The notes below the pieces were generated by a model, which was not told the DNA's origin, searched no databases, and saw only the letters and a program-made list of their open reading frames with translations. This document shows, in pieces, positions 46,364-55,278 of a DNA stretch of 64,000 nt; within the stretch, counting starts at the first letter, position 1; every line of letters starts with the position of its first letter. This stretch comes from Pelomonas sp. Root1444 (lineage in GTDB: Bacteria > Pseudomonadota > Gammaproteobacteria > Burkholderiales > Burkholderiaceae_C): positions 214,760-278,759 of the forward strand of contig NZ_LMFP01000028.1 in the NCBI RefSeq assembly GCF_001426885.1, given 5' to 3'. The translations under genes were made by a program, and so were the position numbers.

Positions 46364-47161
46364 ATGTGCCTCGCCGCGTTCGCGCTGAACGCCCATCCGC
46401 GCTTCCCGCTCGTAATCGCCGCCAACCGTGACGAGTTTTTCGCCCGCGCCGCGGAGCCGATGTGCTGGTGGCCGGACCGGCCCGACATCCTGGCCGGTCG
46501 CGACCTGAGCGCTGGCGGCACCTGGTTCGGCCTCACGCGCGCCGGCCGGCTGGCGCTGCTGACCAACGTGCGCGAGCCTGGCCGGCAGAACCCCGACGCA
46601 CCCTCGCGCGGCGCCCTGGTCGTGGACTGGCTGCGTGCCGCCGACAGCGCACCGGCCTTCGCCCAACGCCTGGCCGGCGGCTATAACGGCTTCAACCTCG
46701 TCACCGCCGATGTCGGAGGCAACGCCTGGCACTGGATCGGCAACCGCCACGCTTGGGCCGTGCCGCTCGCGGATGGCATCCATGGCCTGTCCAACGCCGC
46801 CATGGACACCCCCTGGCCCAAGACCGTCGCCCTGAAGGCCGAACTGGCGCTGGCGCTCGCCACTGCGACGTCGGCAGCGCAACTGGCCGATCAGCTGCTG
46901 GGCGCTCTCGCCGACGCCACGACAGCACCCGACGCCGCGCTGCCGGACACGGGCGTGGGCCTCGATCGGGAGCGCCTGCTGTCGGCGGGCTTCGTCCGCA
47001 TGACGGACCCGTCCAGCCCCGGCATCGCGCGCTACGGCACGCGCTGCTCGACGGTGCTGGTTCGCGAGGCCGGTGGTGCGACGAGCGTCATCGAGCGCAC
47101 GGTCGCCGCCGACGGCCGCTGGCTCGCGCCGGTCGTGCACAGGCTCGCTGGCTGGCCCTGA
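46364..47161 (+). CDS. NRDE family protein (TANGO2-like)
   Basis: This 265-aa protein carries the NRDE motif (VIAANRDEFFAR, residues 18-29) and an N-terminal MCLAAF, in which Cys2 would be exposed by methionine removal as in Ntn-hydrolases. RLALLTNVREPG is typical of the family. Its biochemical role is not settled; eukaryotic TANGO2 has been linked to heme or lipid handling. It begins 7 bp after sdaA and is probably co-transcribed. Confidence 0.87.
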   Translation: MCLAAFALNAHPRFPLVIAANRDEFFARAAEPMCWWPDRPDILAGRDLSAGGTWFGLTRAGRLALLTNVREPGRQNPDAPSRGALVVDWLRAADSAPAFAQRLAGGYNGFNLVTADVGGNAWHWIGNRHAWAVPLADGIHGLSNAAMDTPWPKTVALKAELALALATATSAAQLADQLLGALADATTAPDAALPDTGVGLDRERLLSAGFVRMTDPSSPGIARYGTRCSTVLVREAGGATSVIERTVAADGRWLAPVVHRLAGWP

Positions 47162-47219
47162 ACGCTGCGGCCTCGCAGCGCCAAAGTATTCACGCAATGC
47201 GGCTGATTCAGCCCGCTGC

Positions 47220-47233
47220 TTGACCGCAGTCAA
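47220..47233. promoter_or_regulatory. FNR/Anr/Dnr-type box, fully palindromic
   Basis: TTGACCGCAGTCAA is a perfect TTGAC-N4-GTCAA palindrome. Its centre lies about 60 nt upstream of the start predicted from the promoter at 47252-47280, a standard activating position (class I). Confidence 0.65.
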
Positions 47234-47251
47234 CCTTGCGGCGCTCCGGCA

Positions 47252-47280
47252 TTGGCGTGCCGATCGATGGCTTCTAGAGT
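47252..47280 (+). promoter_or_regulatory. Candidate sigma-70 promoter
   Basis: TTGGCG at 47252-47257 and TAGAGT at 47275-47280 are separated by 17 nt. The predicted start is near 47287, about 59 nt before the 71-aa gene. The weak -10 is consistent with an activator-dependent promoter. Confidence 0.5.
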
Positions 47281-47345
47281 GGACGCGTCGGGGCCTTGAG
47301 GGCGCCGGAAAACGCAGACCGAATCCACCGTCTTGGAGATGACCC

Positions 47346-47561
47346 ATGCCCGTACCTTCCGCCGAACACCCCTGCTGGCAACGGCTTGCAAGCGGCGCGC
47401 TGACGCGCATGAAGACCCAACACCTGGGCACGCAGCTGATGATCAAGCGGCTGGAGCGCAGCACCGACGCCCCGGCCGCCAAGGCGCGCGAAATCCACGC
47501 GTTCTTCTCGAAATGGGAGCGCGCGCTGCCCCATGAAGTGCAACAACTCTCGACGCTCTGA
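47346..47561 (+). CDS. Small hypothetical protein, 71 aa
   Basis: This 71-aa soluble protein is not recognised. It has a GGAG ribosome site 8 nt before its ATG, lies 13 bp ahead of the DUF6976-like gene, and follows an FNR-type box and promoter. The sequence is helical and charged (MIKRLERSTDAPAAKAREIH, FFSKWERALP), with one Cys near the start. No signal peptide or membrane helix is visible. Position suggests it acts with the downstream protein under low oxygen, which is inference. Confidence 0.65.
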   Translation: MPVPSAEHPCWQRLASGALTRMKTQHLGTQLMIKRLERSTDAPAAKAREIHAFFSKWERALPHEVQQLSTL

Positions 47562-47574
47562 ACAAGGCAATCCC

Positions 47575-48552
47575 ATGAACACGCTGACCAGCATCCAGAG
47601 CGCCGCGGAACTCATCCGCCAGGGGCGCACGCTCACCATCGCAGGACCTGAAGAGTCGCTGGACCAGTTGCCGCACGGGCAATGGATCGGTGGCACCTGC
47701 TCCTACTTCATGTTGCCCGAGGGCGGCACCAGCGACGTCGAGGGCAAGGTCTTCGTGACCGACCTGACGGATGTCGGCGCCTGCACCGTGCGCGCCTACG
47801 ACGAGGCGCAGATCGGCCGCATCCACGACGAGGTGCCGGAGAACGGCTTCGCGATCGCCATCGTTCCCGCGGGCAGCGCGTCGCTGACCCGCTATGCCTC
47901 CGAGGTGCCCAACCATCCGCTGGCGTTCGAACGCCCGGTGGCGGGCTGGGTCGCGGGCGTGCGGCTCGCCGACATCGGCCAGGCGAGCGCGAAGGTGTAC
48001 GACGGCAAGACCGGCAACAAGACCGACAACGGCGTCGTCGTCGTGCATGTCACGCTGCCGCCGGAGCGCCTCGCCACCATCGACATCGTCAACCTGTTCG
48101 ACGCCGGCGATGGCGACGTACTGACCTTCGACGAGATCGGCATGCACGTCCGGCACTGCCTCGTCAACGGCGAACGCGTCGACTTCGCCAGCTACCTGCG
48201 CAGCAGGGGGCTGGACGACGGCAAGCTGCCGCTGGTGGGCGACTTCTCGGGCGCGGCCATCAACGCGTCGATCCAGCGCGTCAACGACACGTCCGTGGAC
48301 TTGTATGCGCCGGTGTTCCCGCAGGTCGCGTATCGCTTCGCCAAGCCGGTGGCCGGCCACGCCGCCGCGCTGCGCGAGCGGATCGCGGCCGCGCCAAGCG
48401 GCGGGCAGGTGTTCTCCTGCAACTGCATCCTGAACTATGTGCATGGCGAGCTCGAAGGCCAGGCGATCGGCGGCGTGGCCGGCCCGATGACCTTCGGCGA
48501 GATCGGCTATCAGCTGCTGAACCAGACGCTGGTCACCCTGCGCGTGCTCTAA
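47575..48552 (+). CDS. DUF6976-like protein
   Basis: This 325-aa protein resembles a family that I recall as DUF6976, of unknown function. Characteristic stretches are LTIAGPEESLDQLPHGQWIGGT near residue 20 and the C-terminal FSCNCILNYVHGELEG, with two nearby Cys and GPMTFGEIGYQLLNQT. There is no signal peptide, so it is probably cytoplasmic. I chose ATG at 47575, after the stop of the 71-aa gene; an earlier in-frame ATG at 47533 would overlap that gene. The FNR-type box upstream suggests induction at low oxygen. Confidence 0.75.
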   Translation: MNTLTSIQSAAELIRQGRTLTIAGPEESLDQLPHGQWIGGTCSYFMLPEGGTSDVEGKVFVTDLTDVGACTVRAYDEAQIGRIHDEVPENGFAIAIVPAGSASLTRYASEVPNHPLAFERPVAGWVAGVRLADIGQASAKVYDGKTGNKTDNGVVVVHVTLPPERLATIDIVNLFDAGDGDVLTFDEIGMHVRHCLVNGERVDFASYLRSRGLDDGKLPLVGDFSGAAINASIQRVNDTSVDLYAPVFPQVAYRFAKPVAGHAAALRERIAAAPSGGQVFSCNCILNYVHGELEGQAIGGVAGPMTFGEIGYQLLNQTLVTLRVL

Positions 48553-48624
48553 GCCACGGCCGGCCTCCGGGCGCGTCGAGGCCGGTAACAAACGCCTTGC
48601 GGCGGCGGGCCACAATCCCCCGCC

Positions 48625-50139
48625 GTGACAGCCGCCGTCGTCGCCCTCCGCCGCCCGCCGCCCGACCCGCGCCAGTTGCAGCGCTGCCTGCTGCTGGCCG
48701 TGCTGCTGCACATCTGGCTGGTGCTGGTCTTCGGCAACGCCACCGGCACCGCCGCGCCCGGGCAGGGCGTGTGGGGCAGCCTGACCGTCAAGCTCACGGG
48801 CAAGAGCGGCGGCGCACCGGGCGCCCCCCCCGGCGACCCGACGCGTGAACCGCAGGACAACGGCGCGCCCACCAACGCGCAGCGCCAGGGCAGCCAGGCG
48901 CGCCCCACCCCGCCCGCCCCTGCGGCCGCGGCGGAGACCGGCGCCGCCGAAGCAGGCCGCTGGAACCCGCTGGATGTGCCACCCGAGGCGGCGCGCACCG
49001 AGGAGGTGTCGCCCACCCCGCCCAGTCCGGCAACGCTCGCCCTGCCCGAGGGCTTCCGTCCCATCGAGCGGCAGGACCTCAGCCCGCCGCCGCGCCGCGC
49101 GCCTTCGCAGTTGCCGGCGCCGGAGCTGCCCACCACCGCCGTCGGCCGCCTGGAGACGCGCCCCGACGCTGCCCTGGCGCCTTTGCAGCCGGCCGCCAAC
49201 CTGCGCCCCCCCGCCCGGCCGGCCGAACTGCCCACGCTGCCTGCCGAGATGCCCGCGCCGGTGAGCCGCCTGGACGCCGCGCCCGCGGCCCCTGCCGCCG
49301 CCACGCTGCCGCGGCCCGCCGAACTGCGCACCGCGCCCGCGCCGGCCACCGCAGCGCCCAGCGCCGATCTGCCGCCGCCGGTACGCCGGCTCGAGGCGCC
49401 CGCCGACACGAGCGTCGCCACGCCCCTGCCCCGCCCGGCCGAGCTGCGTGCGGCGCCGGCCGCCATCGCGCAGCCCGAGACCGGCGCTGCCCTGCCCGCA
49501 CCGGTGCAGCGCCTGGAAGCGCCCGCCGCGGCTGGCACCGCCGTCACCCCGCTAGCCCGCCAAGGTGAGCTGCGAACGCCCAGCGCCAGCGTGGCAGCGC
49601 CCGCCCTGCCCGGTGCGCAGGACCTGCCCGCACCGGTGCGCCGGCTGGAGGCCGCCGACGGCGCCAGCGGCGTTGCCCCTTTGCAGCCGGCCCCCAGCGC
49701 ACGCAGCATGCAGGCGCCGCCGGGGGGCTCCACGCTGCCCGAGCTGTCCGGCGCGCTACCCGGCCAGGTCAGCGCACCGGCCGGCCCGGCGCGCGGCGAT
49801 CCGAACGCCAACCCCTACGCCGCGCCCAAGGCCTCGGCCGGTTCGCCGGAGGCGGGCCCGCGCCTGGGCCCCGACCTGCCTGTACCGCCTTCGGCCGCCG
49901 CCAGCGCGGTGCGTGCGCCGCTCAACCTCTCGCTGCCGCGCGGCGGCGACATGGCCTCGCGCCGCGGCCCTGGCCTCGTGGACCTGTTGCCGCCGCCGCC
50001 GGAGCGCAAGTCCAAGCTGGAGCAGTCCATCGAGGACGCCGCCAACAAGGACTGCCGCAACGCCTACGCCAACGCGGGCATCCTCGCCGTCGTGCCGCTG
50101 GCGGTCGACGCGGTGCGCGGCAAGGGTTGCAAGTGGTGA
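48625..50139 (+). CDS. TonB/TolA-like single-span protein with Pro/Ala repeats
   Basis: This 504-aa protein starts with a short cytoplasmic basic segment, then one membrane helix (about residues 20-38, LLLAVLLHIWLVLVFGN). A very long Pro/Ala-rich region follows that includes five repeats of about 41 residues. The C-terminus is distinct and charged (KLEQSIEDAANKDCRNAY and DAVRGKGCKW) with two Cys that could pair. The plan resembles TonB or TolA: an anchored rod with a small terminal domain. I recognise no TonB C-terminal domain. The GTG at 48625 is the most likely start. It stands alone between the DUF6976-like gene and the DUF72 gene. A reverse frame of 420 aa across it is an artefact of composition. 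Confidence 0.7.
   Translation: MTAAVVALRRPPPDPRQLQRCLLLAVLLHIWLVLVFGNATGTAAPGQGVWGSLTVKLTGKSGGAPGAPPGDPTREPQDNGAPTNAQRQGSQARPTPPAPAAAAETGAAEAGRWNPLDVPPEAARTEEVSPTPPSPATLALPEGFRPIERQDLSPPPRRAPSQLPAPELPTTAVGRLETRPDAALAPLQPAANLRPPARPAELPTLPAEMPAPVSRLDAAPAAPAAATLPRPAELRTAPAPATAAPSADLPPPVRRLEAPADTSVATPLPRPAELRAAPAAIAQPETGAALPAPVQRLEAPAAAGTAVTPLARQGELRTPSASVAAPALPGAQDLPAPVRRLEAADGASGVAPLQPAPSARSMQAPPGGSTLPELSGALPGQVSAPAGPARGDPNANPYAAPKASAGSPEAGPRLGPDLPVPPSAAASAVRAPLNLSLPRGGDMASRRGPGLVDLLPPPPERKSKLEQSIEDAANKDCRNAYANAGILAVVPLAVDAVRGKGCKW
49126..49731 (+). repeat. Five tandem coding repeats of about 41 aa
   Basis: Units begin at residues 168, 209, 249, 290 and 334 of the 504-aa protein. Each has a core like LPAPVRRLEAP, a variable stretch of about 8, and a tail like PLPRPAELRxAPA. 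The last unit is shortened and diverged. Confidence 0.75.
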
Positions 50140-50146
50140 ATGCCAG

Positions 50147-50899
50147 TCAGGCCAGCATGGCCTGCAGTTCCAGCGCGTTGTGCAATGCCGCGCCCGAGGC
50201 CGTGTTGTCGAAGATGCACCAGCACGCCGCGCTCTTCGGCCGGGCCTGCAGCGACGCAAGCCGGGCGCGCAGCCAGTCCTCTTCGTAGGGCGACCAGTAC
50301 AGGCGCGGCGAACCGTGCCAGCGGCAGTACGCCAGGCGACGGTGCACCACCGGCTCGTCGGCGCCCGGCCATTTGGCCGGGTCGACGCCGGCGCGCGCGA
50401 TGCCATGGTCACGCAGCATCCGCACGGCCTCGGGCGTGAACCAGCTCGCGTGGCGAGGCTCGCAGACGATGGCGCCACCGTAGGCCGCCCTTGCCTGCTC
50501 GAAGAACCTCCCGGCCACCCGCGCATCGCAGGCCAGCGACGGCGGCAACTGCACCAGCAGCACGGCCCATTTGCGCCCCAGCGCGCCTGCCTCGCCGACG
50601 AAGCTCGCCAGCGCCTCCTGCACGCCGTCGAGCCGGGCTTCATGCGAGATCTGCTTCGGGCACTTCACCGCGAAGCGGAAATGCGCCGGCGTGCTCGCCG
50701 CCCAGCGCTCGTAGGTCTGCGGGCGGTGGCTGCGATGGAAGGACGAGTTGATCTCCACGCCGTTCATCACGGCCGCATAACGCTGCAATTGCGAGCCTTC
50801 AGCCGGAAATCGGTCGGCCACCGCGGCGGGGATGGACCAGCCGGCCGTGCCGATGAAGGCGCGTGCTGGCGCTGGGTGCGTGCTGCTCGGGTCAGGCAT
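50147..50899 (-). CDS. DUF72 (YecE-like) protein
   Basis: This 250-aa protein is a TIM-barrel member of the DUF72/YecE family, which is widespread and of unknown function. Recognisable segments are FIGTAGWSIP near residue 15, GVEINSSFHRSH, RFAVKCPKQISHE and CEPRHASW. The C-terminal part has YWSPYEEDWL and WCIFDNTASGAAL. It is a single gene, convergent with the repeat-rich protein. Confidence 0.9.
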   Translation of the reverse strand: MPDPSSTHPAPARAFIGTAGWSIPAAVADRFPAEGSQLQRYAAVMNGVEINSSFHRSHRPQTYERWAASTPAHFRFAVKCPKQISHEARLDGVQEALASFVGEAGALGRKWAVLLVQLPPSLACDARVAGRFFEQARAAYGGAIVCEPRHASWFTPEAVRMLRDHGIARAGVDPAKWPGADEPVVHRRLAYCRWHGSPRLYWSPYEEDWLRARLASLQARPKSAACWCIFDNTASGAALHNALELQAMLA

Positions 50900-51105
50900 G
50901 CACGAAGGCTAGGGCCGCGCCCGCGCCGGCCGCGTCGGACAACGACGCGATTGCGTGGCCGGGCAATCCGTCAAGCGCTCAGCGCCTTGAGCAAGGACGC
51001 TGGCGAGGCAGGTCGGCTCCTTGAGCATCCATTACGCTGCGCGACGCACAGCCCGTGCCGCGGCGTTCGACCCGCCTGCCCGTCGACTCCAACCATTGCA
51101 AAGCG

Positions 51106-53190
51106 ATGAAGCTTCCCATTTCAAGCTGGCTGGCCCTGGCGCTGGCGATCACCGCCCCCGGCCTCAGCCAGGCGCAGATGCCCGACACCGTCCTCTTCGG
51201 CGTGGCGTACTACGACGAATACACGCCGGAGGACCGCCTGGCGCGGGACGTGGCGATGATGAAGGCCGCCCACATCAGCGTCGTGCGCATCGCCGAATCC
51301 ACCTGGGGCACGCTGGAGCGGCAACCGGGCGTGTTCGACTTCAGCCATGTGGACCGCGTGCTGGACGCCATGCACAAGGCGGGCATCAAGGTCATCGTCG
51401 GCACGCCGACCTACGCCATCCCCACCTGGCTGGCGCGCCAGCATCCCGACGTGCTGGTGCAGCGCCCGAACGGCGTGAAGGCGCAGTACGGCGCACGCCA
51501 GAACATGGACATCACCGACCCCGAGTACCGCAAGGCCTGCGAGCGCGTCATCGTGGCGCTGGTCAAGCGCGTGAAGGACCACCCCGCCGTCATCGGCTAC
51601 CAGGTGGACAACGAGACCAAGCCCTACGAGACCAGCGGCCCCAACGTGCAGGCGGCGTTCCAGCAGTGGCTGCGCAAGCGCTTCCCCGACCTCGACCAGC
51701 TCAATCACGCCTTCGGCCTGAACTACTGGAGCAACCGCGTCAACCGCTGGGAGGACTTCCCTTCCGTGAACGGCTCGATCAACGCCAGCCTGTCGTCCGC
51801 GTTCGCGGAGTTCCAGCGCGGGCTGGTCACCGAGTTCCTCGCCTGGCAGGCCGCGCTCGTGCGCCAGCACGGCCGCAAGGACCAGTTCGTCACGCACAAC
51901 TTCGACCTCGACTGGCGCGATGGTTCCTACGGCGTCCAGTCGGTTGTCGACCACTTCGAGGCCGCCAAGGCGTTGGACATCGCGGGTGTCGACATCTACC
52001 ACCCGGGGCAAAGCAAGCTGACCGGCGCGGAGATCGCCTTCGGCGGCGACCTGACCCGCTCGCTCAAGGGCAACCGCAACTACCTGCTGCTGGAGACGCA
52101 GGCCATGGGCTTCCCGGGCTGGACGCCCTACCCCGGCCAGTTGCGGCTGCAGGCCTACAGCCACATCGCCTCGGGCGCCAACATGGTCGAGTACTGGCAC
52201 TGGGGCAGCACGGCCAACGCCATCGAGACCTACTGGCGCGGCCTGCTGGCGCAGGACTACCAGCCCAACCCGACCTACGAGGAGGCCAAGGTCATCGGCG
52301 CCGAACTCGAGCGCCTGGGCCCCCGGCTGGCCAACCTGCGCAAGCACAACCGGGTGGCCTTCTACGTCAGTAACCGGGCGCTGACCGGCACCAACGCCTT
52401 CAAGTTCGGGCCCGGCTACGACAAGGGTTACAACGAGGTGCTGCGGTCGCTGTACGACGCGCTGTACCGCATGAACGTCGAGGTCGACTTCGTCCACCCT
52501 GGCACGCAGGACCTGTCGGCCTACAAGCTCATCGTTGCCCCGGCGTTGTATGCCGCCTCCGACGCAGAGATCCAGCGCCTGAACGACTTCGCCCACGCCG
52601 GCGGGCACCTGCTCTACACATTCAAGAGCGGCTTCTCGGACGAGAACGTGAAGGTCCGCCATACGCAACAGCCCGGCGCGATCGCCGGGGCGGCCGGCGT
52701 GAAGTACAGCCAGTTCACCGTGCCCGAGGACGTGTCGCTGGCCGGCGACCCCTACCAGGTCGGCCAGCCGGCCAACAGCGTGCGCTGGTGGATGGAGCTG
52801 CTGACGCCCACCACCGCCCAGGTGCTGGCCCGCTACCAGCACCCGGTTTGGGGCAGCTATGCGGCCTTGACCCGCAACCGGCATGGCGCCGGCGAGGTGA
52901 CCTACATGGGCTTCATGCCCGGCGATGTGCTGGCCGAGAAGATCCTGGAAGAGGCCGTGCGGCGCGCCGGGCTGTGGGGCGCCCAGCAGCGCCTGCACCA
53001 TCCGGCCGTCGTGCGCAGCGGGGTGTCGAACAACGGCCGGCCGGTCCACTACCTGCTGAACTACTCGGCCAGCGAGCTCACCGTCGTCAACCCGTTCGAC
53101 GCCGGCACGGAACTGCTGTCGGGGCAACGCGTGGACAAGGGCGGGCAGGTGGCACTGCCGCCATGGGGCGTGGCCATCGTCGAGGAATAG
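51106..53190 (+). CDS. Secreted GH42 beta-galactosidase
   Basis: This 694-aa enzyme has a signal peptide (LALALAITAPGLSQAQ) and a GH42 barrel. The likely acid/base is Glu170 in GYQVDNETKP, and the nucleophile Glu330 in LLLETQAMG. A central beta-galactosidase trimerisation domain (about 415-620) and a small C-terminal beta domain follow. Most GH42 enzymes are cytoplasmic, so an exported one suggests work on extracellular or periplasmic galactosides. I chose ATG at 51106 because the signal peptide starts there. It lies 103 bp upstream of a TonB-dependent receptor on the same strand, which might import or sense its product (inference). Confidence 0.9.
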   Translation: MKLPISSWLALALAITAPGLSQAQMPDTVLFGVAYYDEYTPEDRLARDVAMMKAAHISVVRIAESTWGTLERQPGVFDFSHVDRVLDAMHKAGIKVIVGTPTYAIPTWLARQHPDVLVQRPNGVKAQYGARQNMDITDPEYRKACERVIVALVKRVKDHPAVIGYQVDNETKPYETSGPNVQAAFQQWLRKRFPDLDQLNHAFGLNYWSNRVNRWEDFPSVNGSINASLSSAFAEFQRGLVTEFLAWQAALVRQHGRKDQFVTHNFDLDWRDGSYGVQSVVDHFEAAKALDIAGVDIYHPGQSKLTGAEIAFGGDLTRSLKGNRNYLLLETQAMGFPGWTPYPGQLRLQAYSHIASGANMVEYWHWGSTANAIETYWRGLLAQDYQPNPTYEEAKVIGAELERLGPRLANLRKHNRVAFYVSNRALTGTNAFKFGPGYDKGYNEVLRSLYDALYRMNVEVDFVHPGTQDLSAYKLIVAPALYAASDAEIQRLNDFAHAGGHLLYTFKSGFSDENVKVRHTQQPGAIAGAAGVKYSQFTVPEDVSLAGDPYQVGQPANSVRWWMELLTPTTAQVLARYQHPVWGSYAALTRNRHGAGEVTYMGFMPGDVLAEKILEEAVRRAGLWGAQQRLHHPAVVRSGVSNNGRPVHYLLNYSASELTVVNPFDAGTELLSGQRVDKGGQVALPPWGVAIVEE

Positions 53191-53293
53191 CGCCTGTAAC
53201 ACGCGCTCGAATCCGGCGGGCGTCGTGACATATGACAACGACCGCGCGCGGACCCAAGGCTAAGCTCCTCTTCATCTCCCTTCGGCCGTCGCA

Positions 53294-55273
53294 ATGACGG
53301 CGACCGACACCGTGACACGCCACACCTTTGCCTTGGCCTGGCTGGTTGCGCTCGCCCTGCCCGCGGCGGCCGCGCCGGCGTCCGACACCGCCGATGACGC
53401 CGCCCTGGAAGCCCTGCTCAAACGCGAGGTGCAAGGCCCCTCGCGCTATGCGCAGAGCCTGATGGATGCCCCGGCTTCAGTCAGCGTGCTGGAGCGCGAG
53501 ACGTCGAACGCCCTCGGGCACCAGACCGTCGGCGACCTGCTGGCGCGGCTGCCCGGCGTCTACCTGAGCAACTCGCGAACCTACAGCGCGCTGGGCCTGC
53601 GCGGCTTCAACCGCCCGGGCGACTACAGCTCGCGCGTGCTGATGGCCGTCGACGGCCAGCGCGTCAACGACGCCATCTACGACCAGGGCCTGCCGCAGCT
53701 GGAGCTGCCGGTCATGGCGGAGTGGGTCAAGCGCGTGGAGCTGGTGCATGGCCCCGGCTCTTCGGTCTACGGCAGCAATGCGCTGCTGGGCGTCGTCAAC
53801 GTCGTCACGCTCAACGGCGCCGATGCACCGGGCCTCACCGCGCAAGGCAGCATCGGCGAGCTGGGCCTGCGCCGCGTCGAGATGCACTACGGCGCCAGCG
53901 CGGCGGCCGACCAGGATCTCTTCGTCGGCCTGAACCTGCAGCGCAGCGCCGGCGAGAACCTCTACCTGCCCGAACTCGGCACGCCGGACGGCTGGGTGCG
54001 CGGCCTGGACGGCGAGCGCCAGGCCGCGCTGCTGGCCAAGCTGCGCCATGGCGCCTGGCGGTTCTCTCTGAACGCGGTGCGCCGCGAGAAGGACGCGGCG
54101 ACCGCGCCCTACGGCACGCTGGCCGGCGTGCCGGGCACCACCTACAGCGACAGCCTCGTGCTCGGCGAGGTCGCCTATGACCCCGGCTGGCAGGACGACG
54201 TGCGCCGCAGCGTGCGCCTGAGCGTGGCGGGTTACGACTTCCGCGGCCGCTACGTGTTCGAGCAGGCGCCCGACCTGGTCAACAAGGACGTGGCGCGCGC
54301 GCAGTGGACGACGCTGGAGGTCCGCATCCTCTGGCGCGGCCTGCTCAACCACCAGGTGATGCTGGGCGCGGAAGTGCGCACCTCGCCCTACGGCCTGCAG
54401 CGCAACTACGACGTGGAGCCGCATGCATCGGTGCTCGACTCCAACGTCACGCAGGACTCCGCAGCCGTCTACGCCCAGGACCAGTGGCGGCTGTCGTCGG
54501 CGCTGCACCTCACCACCGGCCTGCGGCTGGATCACGTGCGTGGCTTCGCGCCGGCGCTGTCGCCGCGCGCGGTGCTGGCCTTCCGGCCCGACGAGCGCGA
54601 GTCGCTCAAGCTGATGTGGGCGCGCTCCTTCCGCACGCCCAACCTGTACGAACGCTTCTACGAGGACGGCGGCGCCACCCAGCTCAGCAACACGGCGTTG
54701 AAACCGGAGCGCGTCAACGCCGTCGAGGCCGCCTGGGAATACCTGCTGCCCAGCGGCCATGCCTTCAGCGCCAATGCCTACTACACGCGCATGAGCCGGC
54801 TCATCGAGCTGGTGCCGCTGGACGATGCCGTCGATGCGCTGGTGCAGTACCGCAACATCGGCCGGGTCAGCCTGCGCGGCGTGGACCTGGGAGTGGAGCA
54901 GCGCTCGGCCAGCGGCTGGTTGTGGCGCACGAGCGCGTCGTGGATGGACGCGCGCAACGAGGCCGGCGCGCGGCTCACCAACGCACCGACGTGGATGCTC
55001 AAGGGCCACGCCATCACGCCGCAGTGGCAGCGCTGGCAGCTGGGTGTGGAATGGAACCTGCTCGGCGCCCGCCTGGGCCGTGTCGAGGTGCCGTCCACCT
55101 CCAGCATCAACGCGCACCTGAGCTACCGGCTCAATGCGCGCCAGAGCCTGGCCCTGCACGTGAACAACGCGCTGGACCGTCGCAACCTCGACCCGGCGAC
55201 GCCCGACACCGTGCTCAGCAGCATCCCGCAACCGGGGCGCACGCTGCGCCTGGACTGGCGGCTCGCACTCTGA
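53294..55273 (+). CDS. TonB-dependent receptor of the second YfiR module
   Basis: This 659-aa receptor has a signal segment (FALAWLVALALPAAAAPA), a plug domain at about residues 55-170 (MDAPASVSVLERETSNALG, VKRVELVHGPGSSVYGSNALLGVVN) and a barrel that ends in GRTLRLDWRLAL. No clear TonB box is seen before the plug; instead there is EALLKREVQGPSRYAQS. No STN domain is present. A YfiR-like gene begins 5 bp after its stop, and the c-di-GMP gene after that is coupled, giving the same order as the module at 27711-29657. Confidence 0.9.
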   Translation: MTATDTVTRHTFALAWLVALALPAAAAPASDTADDAALEALLKREVQGPSRYAQSLMDAPASVSVLERETSNALGHQTVGDLLARLPGVYLSNSRTYSALGLRGFNRPGDYSSRVLMAVDGQRVNDAIYDQGLPQLELPVMAEWVKRVELVHGPGSSVYGSNALLGVVNVVTLNGADAPGLTAQGSIGELGLRRVEMHYGASAAADQDLFVGLNLQRSAGENLYLPELGTPDGWVRGLDGERQAALLAKLRHGAWRFSLNAVRREKDAATAPYGTLAGVPGTTYSDSLVLGEVAYDPGWQDDVRRSVRLSVAGYDFRGRYVFEQAPDLVNKDVARAQWTTLEVRILWRGLLNHQVMLGAEVRTSPYGLQRNYDVEPHASVLDSNVTQDSAAVYAQDQWRLSSALHLTTGLRLDHVRGFAPALSPRAVLAFRPDERESLKLMWARSFRTPNLYERFYEDGGATQLSNTALKPERVNAVEAAWEYLLPSGHAFSANAYYTRMSRLIELVPLDDAVDALVQYRNIGRVSLRGVDLGVEQRSASGWLWRTSASWMDARNEAGARLTNAPTWMLKGHAITPQWQRWQLGVEWNLLGARLGRVEVPSTSSINAHLSYRLNARQSLALHVNNALDRRNLDPATPDTVLSSIPQPGRTLRLDWRLAL

Positions 55274-55278
55274 ATCCT

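Noticed and set aside
48549-49811. Minus-strand Gly/Ser-rich frame of 420 aa opposite the repeat protein
   Set aside because: The plus-strand frame has a membrane helix and a distinct C-terminus; the reverse frame has only low-complexity sequence.
50900-51105. Operator in the gap ahead of the GH42 gene
   Set aside because: A short TCAA/TTGA-flanked GCGCT/AGCGC dyad near 50967 is present but has a bulge and no matching regulator; too weak to call.
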